Positions 43,983-55,523 of a DNA stretch of 64,000 nucleotides are shown here, piece by piece. A program made the position numbers and the translations under genes. The DNA is taken from positions 558,001 through 622,000 of the forward strand of contig CM062388.1 of the NCBI GenBank assembly GCA_031310005.1, in the 5' to 3' direction. This DNA comes from Dactylellina haptotyla (Eukaryota > Ascomycota > Orbiliomycetes > Orbiliales > Orbiliaceae). The notes beneath the pieces were generated by a model that saw only the letters and a program-made list of their open reading frames with translations, had not been told where the DNA came from and made no database searches. Position 1 is the stretch's first letter; every line of letters starts with the position of its first letter.

Positions 43983-45068
43983 ATGTTGAATACCAGACTT
44001 GAATCTCCAGTTTCGACCAGATCCAGTGGTATTCAGCAACACAGAAACTTGGACACCGACATTTCTAAAATGGCAAGGATATTTGCACCGCTCCCATCCC
44101 CGTCTGAGCAGCTATCACTTTCAGAGATTTACCGTATCCAAAATAAAGAACCAATCAATACAGTCAGTATTGGAGAAACTTTGCGTGGAGATTCTGTTAT
44201 CGATGTCAAGCTTTGTAGGACAAGCAAAGGGAGATATGTCGTCGTCAAAGCCGGTAGAACCAGTTATCGTGAAGCGAACTTTATGAGCATCCTTAAACAT
44301 GCCGGATTGACATTTACGCCTGATGTTTATGGCTACTATAGAGTCATAATATATGACGTCCTGGTGATGGAGTTCATTCCAGGGATGGACCTTACAGAGA
44401 TGGTCTGGAAAATATGGAGCAAAGCCAAGCGTCAGAAGTTCAAACTACAACTTGCAGATGCCCTGATACAGCTTCGCAAAGTGACTTCCAAACAAATTGA
44501 AAGGCCGTATGGCGAACCGGTATACGGCTTCTATGGAGCAGCCAACAAAGATACCGCTTCGTTTGGCCCTTACAAAACCGAGGAAGAGTATAATACTGCG
44601 AGATTGGATATTCTTAGCAACTCCAAAGAGCCAGAATCTCGTATAATAGGCGAGAGGCTTCTCGCTGCCCATTATGAAAATAAATACAAATTCTCATCGG
44701 AAACACCAGCAGATGAAGATACGACTTTTGTTCCTCGCGAGACAACCTTTGTTGCTACCCACGCAGACCTTTTTCACCACAACATCCGCGTGGATAGGAA
44801 GGGAAATTTAAGAGGAATCATTGACTTTGGCAAGTCGGGGTTCTACCCAGAGTGGGCAGAGTATGCTTTTAGCCAAGGCATGGCCTTTGATGATTGGTGG
44901 AAAGATGCACTTGATGATGTGATGCGTATCGTGTGCCCTCAATATACCAAAGACGACCCTATCATCAAATTTGAGGGTGTACTGTTTGCGATTACCAATC
45001 CATTTTCTGCATACTGGGAAAAGAAGAATGACGGTACTGTAAATAACGGGAAGTGTAATACTATGTAG
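43983..45068 (+). CDS. APH-fold (aminoglycoside phosphotransferase-like) kinase protein
   Basis: A 361-residue protein of the APH/choline-kinase fold, an expanded family in fungi with mostly unknown substrates. Key kinase residues are present: the ATP-binding Lys89 (VVVKAG), Glu97 of the paired helix, the hinge VMEFIPG, the catalytic loop HADLFHHN (H260, D262, N267) and the metal-binding Asp281 in GIIDFGKSG. No intron is needed. ATG 43983 is the first in frame. A second at 44070 (MARIFAPLP) is an equally good start and lies just before the domain. No signal or membrane segment is seen. Antibiotic resistance should not be inferred, since fungal members act on endogenous small molecules where known. 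Confidence 0.82.
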   Translation: MLNTRLESPVSTRSSGIQQHRNLDTDISKMARIFAPLPSPSEQLSLSEIYRIQNKEPINTVSIGETLRGDSVIDVKLCRTSKGRYVVVKAGRTSYREANFMSILKHAGLTFTPDVYGYYRVIIYDVLVMEFIPGMDLTEMVWKIWSKAKRQKFKLQLADALIQLRKVTSKQIERPYGEPVYGFYGAANKDTASFGPYKTEEEYNTARLDILSNSKEPESRIIGERLLAAHYENKYKFSSETPADEDTTFVPRETTFVATHADLFHHNIRVDRKGNLRGIIDFGKSGFYPEWAEYAFSQGMAFDDWWKDALDDVMRIVCPQYTKDDPIIKFEGVLFAITNPFSAYWEKKNDGTVNNGKCNTM

Positions 45069-45958
45069 AATGTAGTTGAATGGTAAAAGTAAATAGCGAA
45101 TAATATATTTGTCTCGTAAACACGGCATCTGGCTTGCGAGACAAACAAAATATATACTCTCTCTAGCTTCTAATCTAAAAATATAAGTTGTATAAATTAA
45201 AGTTATTATTAGCTGCTTTGAATAATTCGTACTTAGGAAACCTGGGAAAGTGTAACAATATGGCGGAATAGGTTAAGATTTTGTTTATAATGCTTCTGCT
45301 TGGCACAATCACGCTTTTGATCATGGGCGTGATAATGCAGTTCGTAAATGGTAGCTTATGTGCACATACAATAATGTTCATTTATTTTTATTTGGGATAC
45401 GAATGCAAGTTTGTGAAATGCTGTGAAAATAATATATTTATAGAGTAAACTAAACTGATATATAAATTTACTGTTCTCCACACCATGGTCGATAAATTAA
45501 TAGATCTCTTATCATGGAGAATAGATTCAAGTTTATGGAGTTCCCCCATCGTAGAGGGGCCTCACGGAGGAAGATTTTAGAGTGGATCCGCATCATTTTA
45601 TTAGTTCCTGCCTCACCATACCCTATTTTTTTAAAAAAAATTCTCCCCCATCTCCGCCCCATCAAAACTATTTCCCAGCCAAAAATATTTATCCCACCAA
45701 CACAACCACCATGAGCTTCATCGGCTCCCCAGCCCCACGGTAACAAACTAGATTCCAGTTGCTCTTAATATCGTAGAAGAATCGTTCCAAGATATAGGAG
45801 AATATATACTAGTTCAGCTTCTTATGACTACATCAAGATCATCTTTCCTGAATAGAAAAAACCCCCCCAATATTCTCTAATACAACACCGCTTCTCTCAC
45901 AGCGAATGTATTATTTATGGGCAAAATTCCCTAATCGATAGAAGGTAAATTCGAAATT
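45069..45958. other. Convergent intergenic region, AT-rich
   Basis: Between the 3' ends of the APH-like and ERG4-like genes. No gene seen. Overlapping 66- and 92-codon frames near 45470-45750 are on opposite strands and unconvincing. Confidence 0.5.
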
Positions 45959-47826
45959 CTACCAAATATAGGGGATAAAGAGGTACGGGCACTGCCTGCT
46001 GTATTCAAGCCAATCCTATATCAACAAGTTTACATGTTAACATATATAAGGGCGGAGCGAGCTTTTTCAGTAAGACGACTTACAGCACCAGATTTAATCT
46101 TACACCTCTGGATATCACGGATAGCTCTGTGAATGTTGACGCATCTAGCTGCTTTATTAGTGAAACCTTCAGCACCCATAAACGAGTGAACTCATACGTG
46201 AAAAATAACGGGAAGAAATAAGGGAACGGTGACGAAAATCCGGTATTGAGTGCCCAGGTCAAAGACATGACGATATCAACGGTATAATGGATCTTACGAG
46301 CCCATCGGTCTAAAAAAAACATCAGCAATTAATGGTATCCAAGAGCGTCATTCTAAACATACACCATCCACTCGTCAGAAGGGTGCCTCCATTCCTGCAC
46401 TTGATAAAAGTCGGATTCTCGATATATCTCCATGGGAGGGCTGGAAAGCGTTTATAATCAACAAAGGATCCGGCTTGTTGCTTGCGAAAATTATTCTTTT
46501 GACTGTTGCAAGTATCCTAGATATAATATGAAGCTAGGAGAATAACAAAAAGAATAACTTGAAAGGTAGTTGGCCAATCGTATTCGGCAGGGTTGTGTTT
46601 AGCCAACCACAGGACACAGTGGTGGTAAGTAAAGGGAACACCAGCCATAGTCCAGAAAATCAACATAAAGCCCCACTTTTCATAGAACATGTCCCTAGAC
46701 ACCGAATATTTTATCAGTTACTGAGCGAGTATTTTATCAGCTACTGAGCGAGCATTTGAAGAGGTGTAATAGTTACCAAGTAGTAACAATGCACTCTTCA
46801 CCCTTGGCACACGCATTTGTATATAAAAAGTGAGCAAGAAGGATGAACCAAACTTGAGGACTGATATAACCAAACTCTTGGTATTGTTTGACAGCTACAC
46901 TTGTAGAAATCAAGAATAAGAAGAAAAAAGGTAAGCGAACCTCGAAAAACATTTTTAAGTCAATAATACCAATTCTTGGATTTAGTTCAGCGCCCATAAA
47001 AAAATCGTATATAATAGATCCTGTCATACGCTGCTGAGCGCCTCTGATGAGAGCTGACAAGTAAGCTATAATGGATACCAGGTAACCAGAGATAATAGCC
47101 ACAGACATAATTGGACCAATATCCTCAATGATGGTCTGCAAAGGAAAAATATCGAAGTAGTGAAGTAAGGCAGAGGTTCCGCAAGTAACCCAAAATGTAA
47201 GATATGCATTGCAAAAATAAGTCAACCGTATACCTTTGCCTTTGAGATATGGAATGATATTGCCTTGAGTATAGACGCCTGGCAGAGTAACGTAGAGGAT
47301 AGCTTGGGCGATCAAGAAACCCCAGTATATGGCAAAAGCCTTGGCGTTGGGATAAGCACCCTATGCGAAGGATAAGATTAGCCTGCATGTCAAGTCCTTG
47401 GATGTAAACTCTTCAATACGGACGTCTTTGACAAGCCTAAATATATGGATGCCGAAATCGACTATGGATTGGTCCTTTTCTGGAGTTGGAAATCTTCCGT
47501 CGTAATACTCCTGCCCAACCCACATGTACCACATAAGGAGCGGGAATCCGATAATTATGGCCGTAACTCCTGGCACACCACCAAAGTCGAAATGATGAAT
47601 GCTGTCATCGTTATGGATCGCCGTAATGCTTTCCACTGACTTTATGCCAGAACCAGTGGAAGGGATCGGGGTAGTTTGATGATTGGTCCCTGTTCCTAAT
47701 GGGATACTAGATATCTGACCTCAGCCAAATTGATCCTGCGCACATATAAATCAATTACACGAGACAACTGAGGCTTCCTCACCGCATCGTATTGTCCCTT
47801 TGCAAGGGAATAACCTGTTTAGTCAT
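45959..47826 (-). pseudogene. ERG4: ERG4-type sterol C-24(28) reductase with an in-frame stop
   Basis: Seven exons (47783-47826, 47424-47706, 46777-47360, 46363-46694, 46198-46309, 46084-46144, 45959-46015) splice in frame to 490 codons and give ERG4/ERG24-family text throughout: [92 protein letters not shown], and the C-terminal DWLEYSRQCPYLFIPY. ERG4 reduces the C-24(28) double bond in the last step to ergosterol in the ER membrane. Codon 363 (46517-46519) is TAG, between SYYI and DTCNSQ where relatives usually have an aromatic residue. No normal-length intron removes it. All splice sites otherwise look functional, so this is either a young pseudogene, a strain-specific null or a sequencing error. 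The first exon is the least certain. Confidence 0.8.
46707..46752. repeat. 23-bp tandem duplication inside an ERG4 intron
   Basis: Two adjacent copies of a unit ending TACTGAGCGAG, differing at one base (GTTACT against GCTACT). The pair sits wholly inside the intron between exons 3 and 4 of the sterol reductase gene, so it lengthens the intron without touching the splice sites. Confidence 0.8.
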
Positions 47827-49910
47827 TTTCAGCCGATATATAACTTCCCCGGGGTCATGGAAATCAACCCTATGTAAGAGAATTAAGAAATCTGAGTGAA
47901 CAGAATTGAGGGACAGCATATTGATCATTTATAGAACAGATAGAGGTCTTTTACACCCGACACTGCGTGCACCGGTAACTTCGGAGCCGCGGAGCACCGT
48001 GGCCTCCATGGTTAAGATTCGGTACCGTGATTGGCTAGCACCAATTCCAACCAATCACAGCACTAGATTTTAAACCGTCTGGCAACGTATAATGTGTTGT
48101 GATATTGTGCCAAACAATTCATTGACGAAGATAATTATTGACCATTATAGCTACTATCAAATCAAATGCCATACCTGACGTTTCCCAATTAGAAATGAGC
48201 CAGTCAATTGATTTGTGTCATGTAAGCAGCAAGCTTATCAGTCTTACATTTCGGGATCAAAAGGATTGTTGCGAATATTCCAATCTTAACCGGTCCTGTT
48301 ACATTTGAAGGTTGACGACGTAGCCAGATTTCGAGAATAAGCCAAATAGACATTCATGACATCTCGTAAAACAGATGTTATGTGCCTGCCGATCTATGCT
48401 GGTCTCGTTCCAGTCTATCCTTTGTGGTCGTAGGCTGCGAAGTCAATCCAAAAATATTAAAGTAAAAAAGGAGATTCGAATTTCGAAATATACTGGCAAG
48501 ATCTATTCACCAAAAGCTTTCGTTAAGTAAGTATTTTTCTATTTCCCTCCGCCTTGTCTGTTCTCCAGACGACTCGACTGAGTGCTCACTCCATAACAAT
48601 ATCAGTTCGTGTTACTTGAGATAGAGCTTGAGAAAAGCGACTTTTTGAAAATAAGATAGAAGTCCACAGCTTTGACAATATCTAGGAAGTCACATGGCGG
48701 AACCCCTGGCATGATAATATTATAATGCCAGTCGACATTTTAGCGAACCCAGAACAGCTATTTTCGCTGACAAAGTTTCTAGGCGTATCAAGCTTCCCGG
48801 TCAGTCCAGAGAAATCCACGCCGCACACAGGAAGTAATCAACAAACCTCAATACCCGACTTTGCATCAAGTTTGGACCGGAACGCCAAAGCTCCACTGCT
48901 GAAAACCCGAGAATATAATTAAGTCGCCATTTATATTTCCTCATCTCATCCAAAGTCAAGCGGCTCTTCGAACTGGAAAAGAAGCCAAATAAACCATCAA
49001 AAACTACTACTACAATAAACACAAATTTACAAAGTTTTAGTCATTTAAAAATCAGCTCGAACTTATCACTTATACTTTTTTATTTCATGCACACACACAC
49101 ACAAGAGACCCTGTTTCGTATTGGAGCTAGATATCGATACAAATGAAATAATCGTTGATGACCTGAATTCTCGTTATGTAGCTTAATCGACTTCGACTTC
49201 GTGCGCTGTGTCTGGTTTGCAAGACACATAATCCATCCTCATCACTGCCATCAAGTCACTATCGTCGGGAAACTCCACATCGGCGGTGCACTTCTCATTT
49301 CGGTGGAAGCGGGATTGAAGAAAGCACACCGGACTTATTTTAAATAATAAATTTTGAATTTTTTTTAGCAAATATGTATCATTTTCTATTTGCTTACCAC
49401 CGCGCTTTCCGGTTCCATATAACGTAATAAAACCATAATTCCGTTCCAGCTTGACATAGAAAAAAATAAGAAAGCGAAGGTAGGGTTATCTGCTAGTCAA
49501 TGCTAGAGCGAAAGTTTCTGAAAAAAAGGCTAATAGACTATATTAGCTTAATAATAAAGCATCTGTCGTCCCTATTTCCCCCGTCATTTCTGTCCTAAAT
49601 TTCTGAAAGAACGAAGCTAGGAGAAGGTGCCGGTAGTTTCTTGCTTCTGCGATTTCCTCTAAAAATGCTGGTATCCAAATTCATCCACAAATAAAAACTG
49701 CTGCTAATTGTTGCCGCTGTAACGGGAGTTTGAATGAGAAGATAAGAAAAGAAAAGATAAGAAAAGAAAAGAAAAGAAAAGAAAAGAGAATATACAAATC
49801 GGTGCGATATGAAAGAAAAAAAGAACACCGGCTGTTCGATTTACAACGATGAAAAGATTCTTTTATTCGATACTGGTACTCCGGTGGGTAAAAGAAGAAG
49901 GAGAAGTATA
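47827..49910. other. 2.1 kb without a supported gene
   Basis: Upstream of ERG4 and downstream of the inhibitor-2 gene. Only frames under 80 codons occur. It contains a short CA repeat near 49088-49102 and the GAAAA repeat listed separately. Confidence 0.5.
49738..49790. repeat. (GAAAA)n microsatellite
   Basis: About ten GAAAA/GATAA units in tandem, 120 bp beyond the 3' end of the inhibitor-2 gene. A simple sequence repeat with no further function visible. Confidence 0.85.
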
Positions 49911-51013
49911 TCATCTATTCCCTTCCGGGGCGTCTTTCAGCTTGACGTCCCCGTCGTCATCTTCGTCTTCGTCTTCATCTTCGGGGTGGCTGTAGTAGAA
50001 ATCATATTGTGAGTTTGCATATTCTCGTTAAGAAAAGGGTTAAAAGTGGGTATAAAACATACCCTAGCAAACCCTTCACGTTTTTCATCTCGTAGTGTTT
50101 CTTCCTTAACTCCATGAAATGCCTGTGCTTCTCTGGATCTTCTTCTTCTTCGCTCTCCTCGTCTTCATCCTCGTTGTTATCACCGTCGTGCAGTCCGTCG
50201 TCGTTCAGGACGACCTGTTTCCCGCCTACGCTCTTCTGTTTTAAATCACTGAGATCCTGCTCGGGTTCGCCAAGGTCGAGTCCCGGTATATCTTCTGTGA
50301 AGAGGCCTCTCGGCTTGGTGCCCAGTACCTCCGGGCCGTCACCGCCACTGTGGTCTTTTCCCTGAGCTTTATCTAACTCGTCGACGTCAAGCTTATTGGC
50401 GTCGAGTAGTTGGACCGAGATATCTGCTTCGTCGTCGTTCGTGGCGGAGTTTGCCAAGGCTGTCTCTTCAGCTTCGATGCGTTTGATCTCATCAGCGTCT
50501 TCTAGCGGGTCGTAGGTCTTGGCGTAGGGGGTTTTGGGCTCAGTAATTTTCATGGTGGACGATTTCTGCTGCTCGTTGAGGTAGAGGTTTGCTTCGTCCC
50601 ATTTGAGCTGGGGGGAGTCGCCTCCGTCAGCGGCGACGGCTGAGGATGTGGAGTTTGAGCGCGAGTTTAGGGATTGGCGGCGGGAGGAGGAGGAGTTTGA
50701 GCGGCCGAGGAAGGAAGAGGAGCGGCGGCGGCCGGCATTCTGGAGGGTGTTTTGGATGGTGAGGTCCTTGTCGGCGACGGAGGGGTGGTCTTCGAGGGTG
50801 ACGGTGTGCGGCGTGGCGTTGGAGTGCGGGGAGGGCTCGATTTCGGCTACAGGAGTAGAAACGGGTGGGGTATCCGAGAAGGAGGGGTTCTTGAGGATGC
50901 CTACGTGATAGTTAGAGGGGTTTGCTGAAGTGAAAGAGAGGAGGAGGAGAGGAGGAGGTACCTTTGGGTCGTTTGGCGTCAGGGCCGTGGAGAGGTGGTG
51001 GCGAGTGTGACAT
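49911..51013 (-). CDS. GLC8: Protein phosphatase 1 inhibitor-2 homologue (Glc8/IPP-2)
   Basis: A 322-residue regulator of type-1 protein phosphatase. Exons are 50962-51013, 50063-50900 and 49911-49989. The first junction restores the PP1-binding motif KGILKNPSF near residue 18. The second conserved motif is KWDEANL, followed by MKITEPKTPY, whose Thr is the phosphorylation site that relieves inhibition in relatives. The third is HRHFMELRKKHYEMKNVKGLLG-HPED near the C-terminus, ending in an acidic run. Between them are Ser/Arg-rich and Asp/Glu-rich disordered stretches, normal for this intrinsically disordered family but longer than in yeast. All introns are GT-AG. A frame open through intron 1 (to 51231) is an artefact of a stop-free intron. 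Confidence 0.9.
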
Positions 51014-52112
51014 GATAGCGGGGCTGGTGGCTGGTAGAGCGAGTGGCTCAGGTGGTCTAGCGGTGTCTGCCCGTTTGACAGGTACGAATTCAGATCAAGT
51101 CTTATATGCTTAGTGAGGGGTCCGTGATTGAGCGGAGTCTTGTCTTCGAACGTGGTAGTATTTATGGTGGCCGTGATGGTGATGGTGACGGTGATGATGA
51201 TGATGATGATGGTAAGGTGGGTGAGGTGCACATGAAAGGAAAGAGAAGTGGTGTGTTGGTGGCATGGACGACGACAATTGAAAGATCAGACGAGGCACGA
51301 CACCGCCAGCCAACCAGAACCGCCCTCCGCCCTCGACTTCTGAAAAGGAAGCAGACGAGATCAGACCTTCGCGGTGGGGGCCTCAGACGAAGAACTCGTC
51401 CGAGCAGGTTGAGCTCGCAGAGGGCGCTCGCCCAGGAAAGCTGCGGGCATCGGATGGGCGTCGTCTGCAGGGCCTGCTCCGGTCTGACGTCACCGCAATG
51501 CGCCCGTCGTTCCCTGCCCACATTTCACACCCGACATCCCACGAGCATGATCTCGAGAAAAGATCGATTGGGGATAGTCCGCCGCTCTCTGGAGCTTCCT
51601 GGGTCTTATTTACCAGGGCTTTGTTTGTCACCGCTGGGCACTGGAGCAGCGATATCTCACCGATGACGAAGGCGTCTTGGCGGTGCTGGCGGTGGGGCGG
51701 ATGTCTTGGTGTTTCTATCGCATTTCGGAGCCTCCCTTCTCACAATATGCATCACAGTATACTTTTGCGGTCCTAGCCAGCTTGTCATAATCTCGAGCTG
51801 TATATTCATACCGAGATATCATCACAGATATCTGACTGCCAATGTCTAGTTGAAGGGAAGCGGCACCGACATGCGGCTGAGATGCGGTCCACGTAACGTT
51901 ATGCCCCTGTCGACCGTCCGCCAGCCCACTGCGGCGGTACCAAAGCGCAGTTCGCGACACCGCAGTGACCGATCCTAAATTGCATTCCTACTCGACCGCA
52001 CCCCGGCCGTTTATACTCTGTCGATAAACACATTCATTCAAATTGTGATGTATATATATGTATATATATGTCCAATCCACTAGAATAAATATCGAGTGCA
52101 AAGGAAGGAACA
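51014..52112. other. Divergent intergenic region
   Basis: Promoter space between inhibitor-2 (minus) and an F-box gene (plus). A GAT/GGT-rich simple repeat lies at about 51170-51215 and a TATATATG pair at 52047-52072, just upstream of the F-box start. Overlapping long-looking frames here reflect biased composition rather than genes. Confidence 0.5.
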
Positions 52113-53427
52113 ATGGCTACAGCAATGGATGGCACGGCAGGCTACGTGGACGTCTTCTCGCTCCTCCCCGTCGAGATCGGCTTCGGCATCCTCTCCTACC
52201 TCACCAACGACTACGTCAAGGACTTTGCCCTCGTCTCCAAGGCTGCTCATACGCTCGCCGTCTCTCGTCTGTTCCGTACCGTAGACTTCGAGCCCGCCCG
52301 GTTCCGCCATTTCGAGCCCGGCGGCATCCTCCACCATCTCTGTCCTCATGTCCGGTATGTAAAGTTATATAGATATATGCACTCTCGACTATTATATATA
52401 TATTAATATATATTTCAGTGAAATATACGTCCCCTTCTACCCCTCGAAGAAGCCCTACGTCGGCCACCTCCCCCAGTTCTTCGACCACCTCGACCGCTTT
52501 CCCCATGTCATCAGCCTGCGCTTCTATATGAACCTCACCCGCGAGGCCGAGGTCCCCATCATAGCCACCATCTTTGCCCGCCTCGCCTCGAGTCGCCATA
52601 GCCACAACCTCATAAAAGTATACTTCACCCTTGGCGCCTCCTACTGGACCAAATTGGACAGCTTCGAGCCCGATGACAACCAATTCTTCGTCGACCACAT
52701 GACCTCGGGCCTCTCGGATTCCTCCATCCCGCCCCTCCCCAACCTCGAAGATGTAACCGTCTACTACGAAGAATCGTACCGGGGCACCTTCTTCCTCTTC
52801 CCTTACCTCGCATCCCTCCCCAAACTGCGCAAACTCACCCTCCAGAACCACGCCTTCCGCGACTTCGAACGCTGTTATAAGGCCCAGTGGGCCGAGAGTA
52901 AAGCCTTCCACCTGGAACCCATGTTTCCCAACCTGACAAAACTATCCATCTCCAACAGCATCTTCCCCTTCGGCGAGCAACTGCGGTTCATAGTCCGCAT
53001 GTTCCCCAACCTGCGTAAATTCTCCTACGAGCTGCTGGATAACTACAGCTACAGCATGGTCGGCGACATTCACGCCATCTTCAACGAATATAAGGACCTC
53101 ATGCGGCTGACTGCTCTCAGAGATATCTCGGTACCCTGGCCCGTGCTCGTACGATATGGGGAGACTAGTTACCGGGGCAGACGGCGGTTGGACAGGAGTG
53201 ACCTCTACACTTGGATTATGAATTTCCTCAAGTCCGGGTTACCGCTGGAGAGGGTCGTATTTCAGGGGAATCTTACCATGATGTACAAATTCCGCGGGTA
53301 TATCACGGGGACCTGCTATGTGAAGCGGAAGGCGAGCGGGACGGAGCTTGAGTGGGATGAGAAGAAGAAGAATCCGTACGGGCCGCAGTTTGAGGTTACG
53401 CATAAGCCAGATCCGGCTGACGAGTAA
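52113..53427 (+). CDS. F-box protein, array member 1
   Basis: A 416-residue protein from exons 52113-52354 and 52419-53427. The F-box module is SLLPVEIGFGILSYLTNDYVKDFALVSK followed by LAVSRLFRTVDFEP and HFEPGGILHHLCPHVR. The intron (64 nt, GTATGT...TTCAG) sits in phase 2 in the final Arg codon, and exon 2 resumes as EIYVPFYPSKKPYVGHLPQFF. Downstream are irregular leucine-rich segments (LPKLRKLTLQNHAF, FPNLTKLSISNSIF, FPNLRKFSYELL), consistent with a solenoid that presents substrates to an SCF ubiquitin ligase. The coding strand is C-rich at synonymous sites in the first two thirds and G-rich in the last 250 bases. Confidence 0.82.
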
Positions 53428-53640
53428 CGAATTTGTTATGTTTGTATGAAGTGTATTTTTTGTAGTTAGCAGATATAGCGAAATCAATTGAATTGGATAT
53501 GAAATTCAATACACCACGCTCTCGATTTATATAAAATGCACAGCCTCCTCCTTATTTCTCTCTTACATCTCTTCTTTCCCTCTCATCTGCCTTGTAACTC
53601 TTTAACAGCTACAAATTATATTCAAGAAATATCAACCACA

Positions 53641-55197
53641 ATGAACCTCGCTAAAACCCTCCGCAGAATGATATTCGCGTTATTAGACACACTCAATGAA
53701 GAAGCTCCCCTTCAACTTTTATACCCCCCTATCAAACTATACTCTGACATCATGGATAAATTCTCAACGCCCGATCCCGACAAGGAAGTCTTCCTGCCCG
53801 GGCAGCGAGTCAACCTCATGTCTCTTCCCAACGAACTCTTCCTCTTCCATATAATCCCCTATCTCCCCTTCGACTGCGTCAAGAAATTCTCGAGATGTTC
53901 AAAGCATTGCCGCGCACTGTCTGTTCCAACACTGTTCCGCGCCGGCACATTCGACAAGAAGATGTATAAAATGTTCAAACCAGACGGGCTGCTAGGATTA
54001 TATGCTCAATTCGTCAAGTAAGTTCCCCCTACCTCACTCAATTACATCCAAACCCTTACCAATCCGACGATACTTTCTAGAGACCTAAAATTCAACTTCA
54101 CATATGGCAAAATTCGCGGCAAAAACCCAAACCTCCTCCTCCCCGCCCGTAAATTCATCCAATACACTCCACTCTTCCCACGCTTGACAACGTTGCACAT
54201 CTCCCTCTCCGGCGCCCGCTCCCTAGAACCAAATCTCTTCTTCGCCTTCTTCACCAACCTGTCCGCCCTCCCATGTTATCAGCACCTAAAACACCTCTCC
54301 CTCTCCTCCTGGGACCTCAACTCCATCCCATCTATCGACGACGATGAAGACAACACCCCAACCCCCCTCATCGGTCCAGCGAGTAAGCAGGCATAGTACC
54401 CCAACCTTACCGCTGCAGACCAAGAATTCACAGGCACCCCGCTCACCGCATCCCAACTCCTCACAATGCTGGGCACAACCATCCCCCTCCCATCCTCCCT
54501 CTCGAGCGCCAAAATCTCCACAAGAGACATAATAACCCAGGAGAGCATCTGGTACCGCTTCCTCTCCCTCCTTCCGCACCTCACAACCCTGCACCTGGAA
54601 TTCTTCTTCCTCCCGCAAGAATATAAACCTACAGTCCTATCATCCAATAAACCCCGTCCGATCCTCGACTTCCTCACAACAACGCACCAAGATATCATTA
54701 CGGCCGCGGGAGTAACGAATAACCTTCCGACGCCACTGATATTCCCAAATATAACCCATCTAACCGTCAAACTCGACGACTACCCGTTCGAAGACCCACT
54801 CTACCTTCTCACCCGCCATTTCCCGGCAGTAACACACCTAACAATCATCCATAACGATATCTGCTACTGCGCGCCGTTCACGTCGCATTCACTGCTAGAA
54901 GAATGTTATTCTGTAATCACGAGGTTCACGAGATTACAGAGGTTGACGTGTCCGTTTCCGAGGGTTATGAAGGGTGGGATGGGGATTGTTGAGCCGGAGC
55001 GGTATACCGCGTGGAGAACGGGGAAGGGACAGTGTGTTCATACTGAAAAGTTGGGGATCGATGAGGTCGGCGGGTGGGTTGAAGGGTGGGCTGCGGTGTT
55101 GCCGGAGCTGAAGGAGGTGGAGATGGGGGGGTGGGAGGTTGAGTTGTCTGGGTTGGCGGGGGAGTATAGTGTTTCTTATTATTGTGGAGATCAATGA
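53641..55197 (+). CDS. F-box protein, array member 2, with a TAG or 36-nt intron
   Basis: Exon 1 (53641-54017) holds a 60-residue leader then the F-box (LMSLPNELFLFHIIPYLPFDCVKKFSRCSKHCRALSVPTLFR). A phase-2 GTAAGT intron (54018-54080) follows at the family position (FVK-DLKFNF). Exon 2 runs to 55197 with leucine-rich text (FPRLTTLHISLSG, LKHLSLSSWDL, LPHLTTLHLEFF, FPNITHLTVKL) but is crossed by an in-frame TAG at 54394-54396. A strong donor (GTAAGC at 54383) and acceptor (CTGCAG at 54418) bracket the stop and are in phase. Removing these 36 nt gives 485 residues. So short an intron is unusual, and the alternative is a truncated gene. An in-frame ATG upstream (53536) would add a signal-like stretch, but I prefer 53641 (CACAATGAAC). 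Confidence 0.72.
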
Positions 55198-55523
55198 ATC
55201 TTCGGGGTTGCTAAGTTATATGAAGAATATGCTGGGTGGAGAATGGTTCTATTAAATATATAATAAAAAAATAAGTGGGGCGATATGATTATTTGATACT
55301 GGAAAACTGAGGGCTATAGATAAGGAAGGTTATAAAGGACTGTACGTATTTGATTTAAAAGACTTGATTGAGAGAAGGACCTATAGATACAAGAATTTTA
55401 AATAAAAAAAACTACCAATCCCACGAGATACACCCGCAATAAATCGCTAGCTAGACCGATCCGATAAGAACGCCGTCCGTCTACTTTCTAACCCTCGCAA
55501 ATCTAAATTTAAACGACAGAAAT
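55198..55523. other. Convergent intergenic region, AT-rich
   Basis: Spacer between the 3' ends of an F-box gene and a small secreted-protein gene. Poly-A/T runs only. Confidence 0.5.

Noticed and set aside
46495-46560. Intron to remove the ERG4 stop (donor GTTATT, acceptor TCTAG)
   Set aside because: It would be 43 nt, with a weak donor, and would delete a conserved membrane helix.
51014-51231. Open extension upstream of inhibitor-2 in the intron frame
   Set aside because: The GILKN motif is rejoined properly by splicing from ATG 51013. The extension is intron and 5' flank read through.
51106-51666. 186-codon plus frame in the inhibitor-2 upstream region
   Set aside because: Driven by a GAT/GGT simple repeat and G+C-rich promoter DNA, with three competing frames on the other strand.
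52216-52911. 231-codon minus frame inside F-box member 1
   Set aside because: A shadow of the C-rich coding strand. The plus strand carries the F-box and repeats.
54279-54770. 163-codon minus frame inside F-box member 2
   Set aside because: A shadow of a C-rich gene without recognisable content.
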